Translations under genes and position numbers: made by a program | In this document: positions 1 to 9,418 of the stretch, piece by piece | Layout: each line of letters opens with the position of its first letter | Position numbering within the stretch: position 1 is the first letter of the stretch | Source of the DNA: Bacillota bacterium | Lineage (GTDB): Bacteria; Vulcanimicrobiota; JAMDEM01 | DNA length: 9,418 nt | Assembly: GCA_023486985.1 (NCBI GenBank) | Contig: JAMDEM010000189.1 | Coordinates: 1 to 9,418, forward strand | Reading direction: 5' to 3' | The notes under the pieces: generated by a model | Told to the model about the DNA's origin: nothing | The model's input: the letters and a program-made list of their open reading frames with translations, nothing else | The model's database searches: none

Positions 1-4
1 AGTA

Positions 5-20
5 CCCTTGTTAAAGAGGG
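5..20. repeat. Imperfect CCCTT/GAGGG hairpin next to a G8 run
   Basis: CCCTT (5-9) can pair with GAGGG (16-20), with one G-U pair and a 6-nt loop; a run of eight G follows at 18-25. The pattern of C-rich arm, short AT-rich centre and G-rich arm resembles a short palindromic intergenic repeat that I recall from many environmental bacterial genomes. The copy is cut by the left edge of the window, so its full extent cannot be seen and the family assignment is a guess. Confidence 0.35.
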
Positions 21-55
21 GGGGGAGTTAAAAAATCAAACCAGCTATTTTTATC

Positions 56-75
56 GGGTTCAATAAATTGAACCC
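56..75. repeat. Perfect 9-bp inverted repeat followed by CCCCTAC
   Basis: GGGTTCAAT (56-64) and ATTGAACCC (67-75) are perfect reverse complements around AA. On the - strand this reads GTAGGGGTTCAAT and then the second arm. The GTAGGGG lead-in followed by a palindrome of variable sequence matches a REP-like intergenic repeat that I recall from diverse uncultured bacteria. No T-run follows on either strand, so it is not a typical intrinsic terminator. The palindrome is seen directly; the family membership is inference. Confidence 0.6.
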
Positions 76-85
76 CTACAAATAT

Positions 86-101
86 GTCGAGCAAACTCGA
101 C
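86..101. repeat. Perfect 6-bp hairpin GTCGAG-CAAA-CTCGAC
   Basis: GTCGAG (86-91) and CTCGAC (96-101) pair perfectly around a 4-nt CAAA loop. It lies 10 nt to the right of the 56-75 palindrome and is probably a second stem of the same composite repeat, because the two are close and no gene separates them. It could instead be an independent protein-binding palindrome, but its distance from the hexomutase start (about 200 nt) makes a direct operator role less likely. Confidence 0.5.
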
Positions 102-115
102 CACTGCAATAAACC

Positions 116-144
116 GAGATTCTTCGCAACGCTTCAGAATGACA
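116..144. repeat. Degenerate copy of a common interspersed palindromic repeat (ATTCTTCGC...CAGAATGACA)
   Basis: The segment begins GAGATTCTTCGC and ends CAGAATGACA, with ATTCT (119-123) and AGAAT (136-140) as inverted outer arms. On the - strand it reads TGTCATTCTGAAGCG, then GAAGAATCTC. This closely resembles a short repeat, commonly ending in GAAGCGAAGAATCTC, that I recall as dispersed between genes in many unrelated environmental bacteria. The sequence here departs from that pattern in the centre, so it looks like an old, decayed copy. No transposase is nearby; such elements are thought to be moved or copied in trans. Confidence 0.55.
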
Positions 145-145
145 A

Positions 146-161
146 GGCGCTCGTTGGTGCC
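146..161. repeat. Small wobble-containing hairpin GGCGCT-CGTT-GGTGCC
   Basis: GGCGCT (146-151) pairs with GGTGCC (156-161) through four Watson-Crick and two G-U pairs around a CGTT loop. It directly abuts the 116-144 repeat and may be its right-hand stem. The G-U pairs mean the stem is better as RNA transcribed from the + strand than as DNA or as - strand RNA. Confidence 0.35.
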
Positions 162-199
162 ATTACGGCTGCATGAATGACTGACAGGAAACAGCATTT

Positions 200-229
200 T
201 TGACCCAAAAAACAGGCAATATTTATCCT
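200..229 (+). promoter_or_regulatory. Weak candidate sigma-70-type promoter for the hexomutase operon
   Basis: TTGACC (200-205) differs by one base from the -35 consensus. The best -10 at usual spacing is TATCCT (224-229), 18 nt away, which matches only four of six positions. Transcription would start near 236 and give a leader of about 70 nt. It is the best pair I see in 162-306 but is not strong; a promoter further left or outside the window is also possible. Confidence 0.25.
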
Positions 230-292
230 TCCCGGATTAACCTTCCAGCAGGAAAATCAAGGCTTCCCGGCTAATTATATATACATACTGAT

Positions 293-298
293 AGGGGG
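293..298 (+). promoter_or_regulatory. Ribosome binding site AGGGGG with a T7 spacer before the hexomutase start
   Basis: AGGGGG lies 8 nt before the ATG at 307, a normal distance, and fixes that start codon. The spacer is almost entirely T (seven T at 300-306), an unstructured tract that would keep the start codon accessible. Confidence 0.7.
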
Positions 299-306
299 CT
301 TTTTTT

Positions 307-1734
307 ATGAGCAAAATTTCCTTTGGCACAGACGGCTGGAGAGCCGTGATGTGCGAGGATTTTATTTTCTCAAATGTCAGGATTGTATCCCAGGCTATCT
401 GTAACTATGTTAAAGCAAAAGAAGACCCGAAGAAGGGGCTTGTAATCGGCTATGACACAAGGTTCTTCTCCGATAAGTTTGCTCTTGCAGCGGCAACGGT
501 ATGCGCCGCCAACGGCATCCCCGTCTATCTTACCATAGAGGATGCTCCCACGCCTGTTGTGGCTTTTTCGGTAAAAGATAAAAAGACGGCAGGGGCGATA
601 ATGTTTACCGCCAGCCACAATCCTTCAATTTATAACGGAATGAAATTCATCCCCCGCTATGCTGGTCCGGCAATGCCTGATATTACCGGAGTCATTGAAC
701 AGGAAATCAGCAGAATCACTGAAAAAGATATAAATATTATGCCGGCTGGTGAGGCGGAAAAACAAAAACTGATAACAAGATTTGACCCGTCAGCCCCTTA
801 TATTAAGCAGGTAAGCAGCATAATTAATTTGAATGCAATAAAGAAGGGCAAGCTGAAAATAATTCTGGACCCCCTTTATGCCACGGGAAGAAAATACCTT
901 AAAAGCATTTTAGCTCAGGTCTGTGACGCACAAATGATTCACGGCGAGACTGACCCGTATTTCGGAGGGCTTAATCCCGAGCCGATAGGGGTAAATCTTG
1001 TTCCTCTTACCGAGGCGGTTAAAGGGAAAGCCCATCTTGGCTTAGCCACGGACGGCGATGCAGACAGGTTCGGCGTGGTTGATTTTGACGGGACATATAT
1101 TAATGCCAACCAGGTTCTTTCCCTTCTTCTTGTGCACTTGATAAAAAATTACAAGTGGAAAGGTCCTGTTGCGCGAACAGTGGCAACGACCCATCTCCTG
1201 GACAGGATTGCTAAAGCAAACGACATGGAAGTTTTTGAATACCCGGTGGGATTTAAATATATCGGCGAGGCTATAAGGGAAAAGGGCTGCATTATGGGCG
1301 GAGAGGAAAGCGGCGGTTTTTCCATAAAAGGGCACATTCCTGAAAAGGACGGGATTCTTGCCGTCAGCCTCATTGCCGAGATGAGAGCCATTGAAGGAAA
1401 AAGTCTTGGTGTTCTTTACAACGATATAATGAAAAAATATGGACCTGCTTACAGCCAGAGGGTTGATATTCACGCACCCGATGAGCTGAAAAAGAAAGTT
1501 TTTACAGAGCTGGAAAAAAATCCATGGGAGAGCGTGGCAGGCAAAAAAGTTGAAAAAACAGAAAAAATAGACGGAGTAAAATTCATTCTTGAAGATGGAA
1601 GCTGGATTCTTATGAGGCCTTCAGGCACAGAGCCCATTGTAAGGGTTTACACGGAAAGCTCATCGCCGGAAGAAATGGCAAAAATCTCTCAAGAGGGAGT
1701 TTCATTGTTTTCTGTTCAAGAGGTGAAAGCCTAA
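307..1734 (+). CDS. Alpha-D-phosphohexomutase (phosphoglucomutase/phosphomannomutase family)
   Basis: This 475-residue cytosolic enzyme interconverts hexose-1-phosphate and hexose-6-phosphate through a phosphoserine intermediate. All four family signatures are present and in order: TASHNP at 101-106 with the phosphate-carrying serine at 103, the Mg-binding loop DGDADR at 249-254, the sugar-recognition loop GGEESGG at 331-337, and the phosphate-binding loop RPSGTEP at 437-443. The length fits a complete four-domain enzyme (about 450-480 residues). The sugar loop GEESGG is closer to glucose-specific phosphoglucomutases (GEES) than to the GEMSGH type of dual-specificity AlgC or to GlmM, so glucose-1-phosphate/glucose-6-phosphate is the likelier substrate pair; mannose phosphates cannot be excluded. 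The ATG at 307 sits 8 nt after AGGGGG and gives the normal N-terminus FGTDGWR. The next gene starts 1 nt after the stop, so the two are almost certainly co-transcribed. Confidence 0.93.
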   Translation: MSKISFGTDGWRAVMCEDFIFSNVRIVSQAICNYVKAKEDPKKGLVIGYDTRFFSDKFALAAATVCAANGIPVYLTIEDAPTPVVAFSVKDKKTAGAIMFTASHNPSIYNGMKFIPRYAGPAMPDITGVIEQEISRITEKDINIMPAGEAEKQKLITRFDPSAPYIKQVSSIINLNAIKKGKLKIILDPLYATGRKYLKSILAQVCDAQMIHGETDPYFGGLNPEPIGVNLVPLTEAVKGKAHLGLATDGDADRFGVVDFDGTYINANQVLSLLLVHLIKNYKWKGPVARTVATTHLLDRIAKANDMEVFEYPVGFKYIGEAIREKGCIMGGEESGGFSIKGHIPEKDGILAVSLIAEMRAIEGKSLGVLYNDIMKKYGPAYSQRVDIHAPDELKKKVFTELEKNPWESVAGKKVEKTEKIDGVKFILEDGSWILMRPSGTEPIVRVYTESSSPEEMAKISQEGVSLFSVQEVKA

Positions 1735-1735
1735 A

Positions 1736-1993
1736 TTGCTTAGGGAGACCCGGATTGAGAAAGGCTGTTTTGCCGGATGCATCACTTTTATTCTGGCGGG
1801 CGCTTTAATTTTTGGAACAGGAGGGATTTTTCTCGGGCTTAAGTATGCTGAGAAGTATAACAGCCCCGCGGGTGTTATGGGATTCTTCGGGTTTTTATTC
1901 GGGATAATTGCGGGCGGAATCCTGGGCGGCGTTATAGCGTTAATATGGGAAAGAATTAAAACAAAAAAGGAAATCAAGGAAGAGGAGTTCTAG
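1736..1993 (+). CDS. Small two-helix membrane protein, function unknown
   Basis: I do not recognise this 85-residue protein. It has a basic N-terminus, a first hydrophobic segment at about 11-35, a short polar linker (KYAEKYNSPAG), a second hydrophobic segment at about 46-70, and a charged tail (ERIKTKKEIKEEEF). Both helices are rich in glycine, with GxxxG-like spacings that favour close helix packing or oligomerisation. Short loops and a charged cytosolic-type tail suggest a helical hairpin with both ends in the cytoplasm. The start is TTG at 1736, preceded by AGAGGTG at 1719-1725. The frame is closed by TGA at 1724-1726, and no ATG or GTG occurs before residue 48, so TTG is effectively forced. 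It lies 1 nt after the hexomutase and 6 nt before gyrB, which argues for a real, translated gene. It could be a membrane anchor or a glycine-zipper protein; no function should be assumed. Confidence 0.75.
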   Translation: MLRETRIEKGCFAGCITFILAGALIFGTGGIFLGLKYAEKYNSPAGVMGFFGFLFGIIAGGILGGVIALIWERIKTKKEIKEEEF

Positions 1994-3931
<1,938 letters not shown>

Positions 3932-3963
3932 GTTCGTCATTGATTTGAAAAAAAGCAATAATT

Positions 3964-3970
3964 GAGGAGA
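3964..3970 (+). promoter_or_regulatory. Ribosome binding site GAGGAGA for gyrA
   Basis: GAGGAGA lies 10 nt before the ATG at 3981. The rest of the 49-nt gap between gyrB and gyrA is AT-rich with an A7 tract. It has no stem-loop and no good promoter pair, which suggests read-through from gyrB. Confidence 0.6.
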
Positions 3971-3980
3971 TACTGATTAA

Positions 3981-6437
3981 ATGACACCAACTACAGACAG
4001 AGTAATAATGGCTCCAATTGAAGACGAAATGAAGGAATCTTATCTGGATTACGCTATGAGCGTCATAGTATCCAGAGCGCTTCCTGATGTAAGAGACGGC
4101 TTAAAGCCTGTTCACCGAAGAATTCTTTATTCAATGAACAACCAGGGTCTTACGCCGGATAAGCCTTTCAAGAAATCAGCCACCATTGTGGGTGATGTGA
4201 TAGGAAAATATCATCCTCACGGGGATGTGGCGGTTTATGATTCTCTGGTCAGGATGGCGCAGGATTTCAATATGAGAAGCACCCTTGTCGAGGGGCACGG
4301 GAACTTTGGTTCGGTGGACGGAGATCCTCCAGCGGCTTACCGTTACACAGAAGCAAGAATGTCCCGCATTGCCACTGAGCTTCTTGATGACCTTGACAAA
4401 GAGACAGTTGATTTCAGACCCAACTTTGACAATTCCCATAAAGAGCCGGTTGTTCTTCCGGGGAAATATCCAAACCTTATTGTAAACGGTTCTTCTGGAA
4501 TAGCGGTGGGAATGGCAACCAATATCCCGCCTCATAATCTTTCCGAGGTGGTGGACGGCGTAATAAAACTGATTGACAAGCCTGAAACTACCGGCGAGGA
4601 ACTGTTAAAGATTATTCCTGCTCCTGATTTTCCCACCGGCGCAAATATAATGGGACTTGAAGGTGCAAAACAGGCTCACCTGACTGGCAGGGGCTCTGTT
4701 ACAATGAGAGCAAAAGCAACGATTGAAGAAACAAAAGGACACAGGCACACAATAATTATCAATGAGATTCCGTACCAGGTAAAAGAATCTAACCTTCTTC
4801 AGCACATTGCATCTGCAGTTAATGATAAAAGAATAAAGGGAATTTCAGACTTAAGAGATGAATCCGATAGAAACGGCATGAGAATAGTAATTGAGCTTCA
4901 GGCTCATGCCAATCCCCAGGTCGTGTTAAACCAGCTTTATAAAAGAAGCGACCTGCAGACAAATTTCGGCGTTATCATGCTTGCTCTTGTGGACGGGGTT
5001 CCCAGAGTTCTTACGCTTAAGCAATGCCTGGAAGAGTTTTTAAAACACAGAAGAATCATAGTACGCAGAAGAGCTGAATTTGATTTAAGAAAAGCAAAAG
5101 ACAGGGCACATATCCTTGAAGGCTTGCAGATTGCCCTGGATAACATTGACGCAGTTATAGAGACAATAAGAAAATCCCAGAAGGTTGACGAAGCAAGGGA
5201 AGCACTGGTTAAAAAATTCAAGTTAAGCGAAGTCCAGGCTCAGGCAATTCTTGAGATGAGACTGCAAAGGCTTACGGGTCTTGAACGCCAGAAGATTCAG
5301 GAAGAATACGGACAGTTGATGAAAACAATTGCATCATTGCAAGATCTTCTTGCCTCGGAGCAGAAAATTCTTGCCGTTATCAAAGACGAACTTATTGAGA
5401 TTAAGAAAAAATACGGCGATAAAAGAAGAAGCCAGATTCTCCTGGAAGAGGGCGTAGAGTTTGAAATGGAAGACCTCATTCCCGAAGAAGAAGTGGCAAT
5501 AACAATCACTCATTCTAATTACATAAAGAGACTGCCTTCAAGCACTTATAAGTCTCAAAAAAGAGGCGGCAGGGGAATTATGGGCGTTACGATGAAGGAA
5601 GAAGAAGATTTCCTTGACCATATTTTTGTGACAACCACCCATCATTTTCTTCTCTTCTTTACCAACCGGGCAAGAGTTTATAGAGTTAAGGTTTATGAAG
5701 TTCCCGAAGCTTCGAGGCAGGCAAAGGGGACTCATATTGCCAACCTTATTCCTATTGAACAGGGGAAGAAGAGAAGTGCCGTTTTCACAGTTAAGGATTT
5801 TGAATCCGATAAATTCCTTTTTATGGCAACAAAGAACGGCATAGCGAACAAAACCGCTCTCAAGGGATATGCCAACATCAGAAAAGGCGGAATTTATGCC
5901 ATAAAGCTTGATGAAGGAGACGAGCTTGTAGGAGTCCAGCTTACTTCCGGCAAGCAGGAAATCATTTTGATTTCAAAAAAGGGCATGTCAATAAGATTTC
6001 CTGAAGAGGAAGTAAGACCCACCGGCAGGATGACCAGAGGCGTGAGAGGCATCAGGCTGAGAACGGGAGACGAAGTTGTGTCTATGGATTATCTCACGGA
6101 AGGCAAACAACTGCTTGTGGTGACGGAAAACGGCTACGGAAAAAGAACCACTCTTGTAGATTACAGGCTGCAATCAAGGGGCGGAGTGGGGGTCAAAACC
6201 TTGAAGGTTACGGCTAAAAACGGAGAAGTTGTTGGAGCAAAAGTTATTAATCCGGAGGAGGAGATAATTCTTACAACTTCCGATGGGAATATTATAAGGA
6301 TTGAAATAGAAGGAATATCATCTATGGGAAGAGGTACTCAGGGCGTAATACTTGTGAAGCTGGAACAGGATTGTAAAGTAAGCGGATTAGCAATTCTAAG
6401 CAAGAATGAAGTGATAGCAACAGGGGAAGAGGTGTAA
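3981..6437 (+). CDS. gyrA: DNA gyrase subunit A, with valine at the quinolone-anchoring position 83
   Basis: This 818-residue subunit cleaves and rejoins DNA and wraps it for supercoiling. The breakage-reunion domain (about 1-500) has PHGDVAVYD at 79-87 and the catalytic arginine-tyrosine pair R121-Y122 in YRYTEARMS; numbering through this region matches E. coli GyrA exactly. [18 protein letters not shown] at 169-186 is the conserved tower-side segment. The C-terminal beta-pinwheel (about 505-810) carries the GyrA-box QKRGGRG at 526-532, the wrapping motif that separates gyrase from topoisomerase IV ParC, and repeated blade motifs such as [11 protein letters not shown] and [11 protein letters not shown]. 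Position 83 is V (codon GTG, 4227-4229) where E. coli has S, while D87 is kept; this may lower quinolone binding. The tail after the last blade is short, unlike the long acidic tail of E. coli GyrA. whiA begins 5 nt after the stop, so the two are likely co-transcribed. Confidence 0.98.
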   Translation: MTPTTDRVIMAPIEDEMKESYLDYAMSVIVSRALPDVRDGLKPVHRRILYSMNNQGLTPDKPFKKSATIVGDVIGKYHPHGDVAVYDSLVRMAQDFNMRSTLVEGHGNFGSVDGDPPAAYRYTEARMSRIATELLDDLDKETVDFRPNFDNSHKEPVVLPGKYPNLIVNGSSGIAVGMATNIPPHNLSEVVDGVIKLIDKPETTGEELLKIIPAPDFPTGANIMGLEGAKQAHLTGRGSVTMRAKATIEETKGHRHTIIINEIPYQVKESNLLQHIASAVNDKRIKGISDLRDESDRNGMRIVIELQAHANPQVVLNQLYKRSDLQTNFGVIMLALVDGVPRVLTLKQCLEEFLKHRRIIVRRRAEFDLRKAKDRAHILEGLQIALDNIDAVIETIRKSQKVDEAREALVKKFKLSEVQAQAILEMRLQRLTGLERQKIQEEYGQLMKTIASLQDLLASEQKILAVIKDELIEIKKKYGDKRRSQILLEEGVEFEMEDLIPEEEVAITITHSNYIKRLPSSTYKSQKRGGRGIMGVTMKEEEDFLDHIFVTTTHHFLLFFTNRARVYRVKVYEVPEASRQAKGTHIANLIPIEQGKKRSAVFTVKDFESDKFLFMATKNGIANKTALKGYANIRKGGIYAIKLDEGDELVGVQLTSGKQEIILISKKGMSIRFPEEEVRPTGRMTRGVRGIRLRTGDEVVSMDYLTEGKQLLVVTENGYGKRTTLVDYRLQSRGGVGVKTLKVTAKNGEVVGAKVINPEEEIILTTSDGNIIRIEIEGISSMGRGTQGVILVKLEQDCKVSGLAILSKNEVIATGEEV

Positions 6438-6442
6438 GGTAT

Positions 6443-7363
6443 TTGGCCTTTTCCCAGGAGGCTAAAGAGGAGCTCACTCATATTATACCGGTGAATAAGT
6501 GTTGCAGGATTGCGTTTCTTACCGCGGTATTGCTCTTTGAAAAAGAGCCGGAAAAGAAACCTTTTACAATATCAACTGCTCTTGCATCTGAAGCAAGGCT
6601 GATTCTAAGGCTTTTAAAAGAGTCTTTTTCTCTTGTGGTTCACTGGAAAGTGGAAAAAAGCAGGCGTTTTAAAAAAGACACTTTATACAAAATAACAATC
6701 GAAGAAAATAAAGATTTTACACAGCTTCTTAGAGAAGTTGGAATCAGGAGCCGTGTATCCGGAATAAAAGAAGAAATAGTTTGGAAATCCTGCTGTAAAA
6801 GAAGCTTTATAGGCGGTGCTTTTCTTTCAGTTGGGTCCCTCAATTCACCGCACAAATCATACCACATGGAATGGGCTGTTAAGGAAAAAGCTCTTGCAAT
6901 GAATATGCAAAAGGTTATCAGGAGTATGGGATTGAGTCCGGCGTTAACTTTCAGAAGAAACCATTATTGCCTGTACCTTAAGAAAGCTGATGATATTGTA
7001 AAAATCTTAAATCTAATGGGAGCTTATCATGCCCAGTTAAGATTTGAAGAGGTAAGGGCTTTAAAGGAAACAAAAAATGAAATTCACAGAATGGTAAACT
7101 GCGAGACTGCGAACCTTGACAAGGTTGCAAAAGCAGGGGCAAGGCAGGTTTTACTGATAAGGCTTCTCAAAAAGAATTCACAATTGGAAGGACTTCCAAT
7201 TGGGCTTAAGGAAATTGCAAAAATAAGATTGAAATTTCCAGATATAAGCTTTAAGGAACTTGGAATGAAGTTTAAACCGGAGCTTTCAAAATCATCAGTG
7301 AGCCACCGTCTGGCAAGGATAGAAGAAATAGCAGAAGAAATTAAAAAACAAAATAAGGAGTGA
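6443..7363 (+). CDS. whiA: DNA-binding regulator WhiA
   Basis: This 306-residue protein is WhiA, which joins a degenerate LAGLIDADG homing-endonuclease fold to a C-terminal helix-turn-helix. In Streptomyces it is a sporulation transcription factor; in Bacillus it affects cell division and chromosome segregation. Visible signatures are the N-terminus FSQEAKEEL, CCKRSFIGGAFLSVGSL at 117-133, SYHMEW at 139-144, LKKADDIVKILNLMGA at 179-194, NCETANLDKV at 219-228, and the helix-turn-helix region LKEIAKIRLKFP at 255-266 with ELSKSSVSHRLARI at 280-293. The length is normal. The start is TTG at 6443: the frame has a TGA at 6407-6409 and no ATG or GTG between it and the TTG, and the resulting N-terminus is typical. 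GGGGAAGAGGTG (6423-6434) in the end of gyrA supplies the ribosome binding site. In Bacillus, whiA follows rapZ and yvcK; here it follows gyrA and precedes gap. Confidence 0.95.
   Translation: MAFSQEAKEELTHIIPVNKCCRIAFLTAVLLFEKEPEKKPFTISTALASEARLILRLLKESFSLVVHWKVEKSRRFKKDTLYKITIEENKDFTQLLREVGIRSRVSGIKEEIVWKSCCKRSFIGGAFLSVGSLNSPHKSYHMEWAVKEKALAMNMQKVIRSMGLSPALTFRRNHYCLYLKKADDIVKILNLMGAYHAQLRFEEVRALKETKNEIHRMVNCETANLDKVAKAGARQVLLIRLLKKNSQLEGLPIGLKEIAKIRLKFPDISFKELGMKFKPELSKSSVSHRLARIEEIAEEIKKQNKE
7355..7360 (+). promoter_or_regulatory. Strong ribosome binding site AAGGAG for gap, inside the end of whiA
   Basis: AAGGAG forms the last two codons of whiA and abuts its TGA stop (7361-7363). It is 9 nt from the gap ATG at 7370. 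This is the best Shine-Dalgarno match in the window, in keeping with a highly expressed glycolytic enzyme, and the arrangement suggests translational linkage with whiA. Confidence 0.75.
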
Positions 7364-8395
<1,032 letters not shown>

Positions 8396-8413
8396 GGCAA
8401 GCTTGTTTTCTCA

Positions 8414-8446
8414 CACTGCCTCTACGGCGTAGCCTGCAGTGGCAGT
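8414..8446 (+). other. Stem-loop in the gap-pgk intergenic region
   Basis: CACTGC (8414-8419) pairs with GCAGTG (8436-8441). Inside it, CTAC (8422-8425) pairs with GTAG (8429-8432) around a GGC loop, giving a two-part stem with a small internal loop. An alternative outer stem uses ACTGCC (8415-8420) with GGCAGT (8441-8446), so two pairings compete for the same 5' arm. No U-run follows (the next bases are AGTTTGAAAATAATAAAG), so it does not look like an intrinsic terminator. It could protect or process the gap mRNA, or be the remnant of an intergenic repeat. Confidence 0.5.
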
Positions 8447-8481
8447 AGTTTGAAAATAATAAAGCAATGGGGGTGGGTTTT

Positions 8482-9418
8482 ATGGATAAGGCAACAGTAA
8501 GGGATGTGGAAATGGGCGGGAAGCGTGTTCTCATGAGGGTTGATTTTAACGTACCCATGAAAGACGGCAGGATAACTGATGATTCAAGGATACGCGCCAC
8601 CCTGCCGACGATAAGATACATCCTGGAGAAAAATGCAATTTTAATTCTCATGAGTCATCTGGGCAGGCCTGACGGGAAAGTTGTTGACAAATACAGCTTA
8701 AAACCTGTGTCGGTAAGACTTTCGGAATTGCTCGGCAAGCCGGTAAAGATGATGAATGACTGCATCGGTCCTGATGTAGATGATGTAATCTCTAAAGCCG
8801 TTCCCGGCGATGTGATTCTTCTTGAAAACCTGAGGTTCTATCCGGGAGAAGAAGAAAATAATGAGGACTTTGCCAGAAGCCTTGCAAGGCACGGAGATAT
8901 CTATGTTAATGATGCATTTGGAACAGCCCACCGGGCTCATGCTTCAACTGCCGGAGTTGCAAAGTTTCTGACTGCCGTTGCGGGATTCCTGATGGAGAAG
9001 GAGATTGAGTATCTGGGCAAAGCGATGGAAAGCCCCCGCAAACCTTTTGTTGCAATTTTGGGCGGCGCAAAGGTAAGCGATAAAATCGGAGTCATAAGAA
9101 ATCTCCTTTCCAAGGTTGATGCAATTTTAATCGGCGGCGGGATGGCTTTTACTTTTCTTAAAGTGCAGGGCTATCCAATAGGCAATTCTCTTCTTGATGA
9201 AAAAGAAGATCTTGCAAGCTCGACTCTTATCGAGGCAAAGGCAAGAAAAGTTGAGATAAAACTGCCTTTGGATATAGTGGTGGCAGAGAAGGTAGAAGAC
9301 CGGGTTCCATATAAAGTGGTCTCGGCAAAGAATATTCCGGACGGCTGGATTGGCGTGGATATAGGACCTCAAACAATTGAGGAGTTTTCAAAGGTTATAA
9401 AAACTGCCAAAACAATTC
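8482..9418 (+). CDS. pgk: Phosphoglycerate kinase, C-terminal part cut off by the window edge
   Basis: The first 312 codons of phosphoglycerate kinase are present (families usually have about 390-400 residues). The enzyme makes ATP from 1,3-bisphosphoglycerate, the product of the preceding gene. The N-terminal substrate-binding domain shows RVDFNVP at 19-25, SHLGRP at 58-63, [12 protein letters not shown] at 113-124 with R118, and [13 protein letters not shown] at 143-155. The nucleotide-binding domain shows GGAKVSDK at 194-201 and GGGMAFTF at 218-225. The GPMGVFE segment and the nucleotide loop near the C-terminus lie beyond the window. I chose ATG 8482 because it gives the usual N-terminus (MDKATVRDV) and follows the G-rich stretch GGGGGTGG at 8469-8476. 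An in-frame ATG at 8467 would add five residues (MGVGF) but lacks a ribosome binding site. Nothing suggests a broken gene; truncation is only by the window. Confidence 0.96.
   Translation, partial: MDKATVRDVEMGGKRVLMRVDFNVPMKDGRITDDSRIRATLPTIRYILEKNAILILMSHLGRPDGKVVDKYSLKPVSVRLSELLGKPVKMMNDCIGPDVDDVISKAVPGDVILLENLRFYPGEEENNEDFARSLARHGDIYVNDAFGTAHRAHASTAGVAKFLTAVAGFLMEKEIEYLGKAMESPRKPFVAILGGAKVSDKIGVIRNLLSKVDAILIGGGMAFTFLKVQGYPIGNSLLDEKEDLASSTLIEAKARKVEIKLPLDIVVAEKVEDRVPYKVVSAKNIPDGWIGVDIGPQTIEEFSKVIKTAKTI

Larger units (their letters stand above)
1..306. other. Non-coding leader region with clustered small repeats, upstream of the hexomutase gene
   Basis: This stretch has no credible gene on either strand. 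Its left half (about 1-161) is a series of short inverted repeats and a degenerate interspersed-repeat copy, each listed separately. Its right half (about 162-306) is plain AT-rich sequence with a weak candidate promoter, a pair of short direct repeats (CTTCCCGG at 228-235 and 263-270) and the ribosome binding site of the hexomutase. The left neighbour gene is outside the window, so it is unknown whether the repeats also lie in the 3' untranslated region of another transcript. Confidence 0.7.

Noticed and set aside
56..75. Intrinsic terminator of an upstream gene
   Set aside because: The stem is AT-rich in its centre and no T-run follows on the + strand, nor on the - strand.
1..161. CRISPR array
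   Set aside because: The repeats differ from each other in sequence and spacing and no unit recurs, so it is not an array.
1042..1473. A 143-codon open frame on the - strand opposite the hexomutase gene
   Set aside because: It lies wholly antisense to a gene with all four family motifs, has no recognisable domain and its composition is that of a shadow frame.
1908..1937. Possible internal promoter for gyrB inside the small membrane protein gene (TTGCGG and TTATAG, 18-nt spacer)
   Set aside because: Both boxes match the consensus poorly and the sequence is explained by Gly- and Ile-rich coding; not enough to call.
4176..4535. A 119-codon open frame on the - strand opposite gyrA
   Set aside because: It is antisense to the most conserved part of gyrA, and its residues (many Cys, His, Arg) reflect the complement of gyrA codons.

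Overview
The window is a stretch of bacterial chromosome carrying seven genes, all on the + strand and tightly packed: an alpha-D-phosphohexomutase (phosphoglucomutase type), a small two-helix membrane protein of unknown function, gyrB, gyrA, whiA, gap (glyceraldehyde-3-phosphate dehydrogenase), and the first ~312 codons of pgk, which runs off the right edge. No rRNA, tRNA, CRISPR array, insertion sequence or prophage gene was seen. Every gene is housekeeping and intact except the edge-truncated pgk.

The organism is a moderately AT-rich bacterium that I cannot name from this sequence. Two points limit the choice. WhiA is best known from Firmicutes, Actinobacteria, Mollicutes and Thermotogae and is absent from most Gram-negative groups. 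GyrB has about 640 residues and lacks the large C-terminal insertion of enterobacterial GyrB. Both favour a Gram-positive-like or deep-branching phylum. The left edge (about 1-161) carries remnants of short palindromic intergenic repeats of types I recall from genomes of many environmental and candidate phyla.

Layout. Positions 1-306 are non-coding: a cluster of four small inverted repeats (5-20, 56-75, 86-101, 146-161) plus a degenerate interspersed-repeat copy (116-144), then a weak candidate promoter and a strong ribosome binding site for the hexomutase. Hexomutase, membrane protein and gyrB are separated by only 1 and 6 nt. A 49-nt gap with no visible terminator leads to gyrA; whiA follows after 5 nt and gap after 6 nt. 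An 86-nt gap holding a hairpin without a U-tract separates gap from pgk. No convincing intrinsic terminator was seen between any two genes, so the set could be one long transcription unit or several overlapping ones.

Function. The hexomutase links glucose-6-phosphate to glucose-1-phosphate for glycogen and envelope sugars. GyrB and GyrA together form the A2B2 DNA gyrase. WhiA is a DNA-binding regulator or cell-division factor. Gap and Pgk are consecutive enzymes of lower glycolysis. The arrangement joins DNA supercoiling, a cell-cycle regulator and central carbon metabolism in one co-directional block.

I did not find a new defence or mobile system. The points most worth a second look are valine at GyrA position 83 (the serine that anchors quinolones in E. 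coli), the uncharacterised membrane protein placed between the hexomutase and gyrB, the placement of whiA between gyrA and gap, and the repeat cluster at the left edge.
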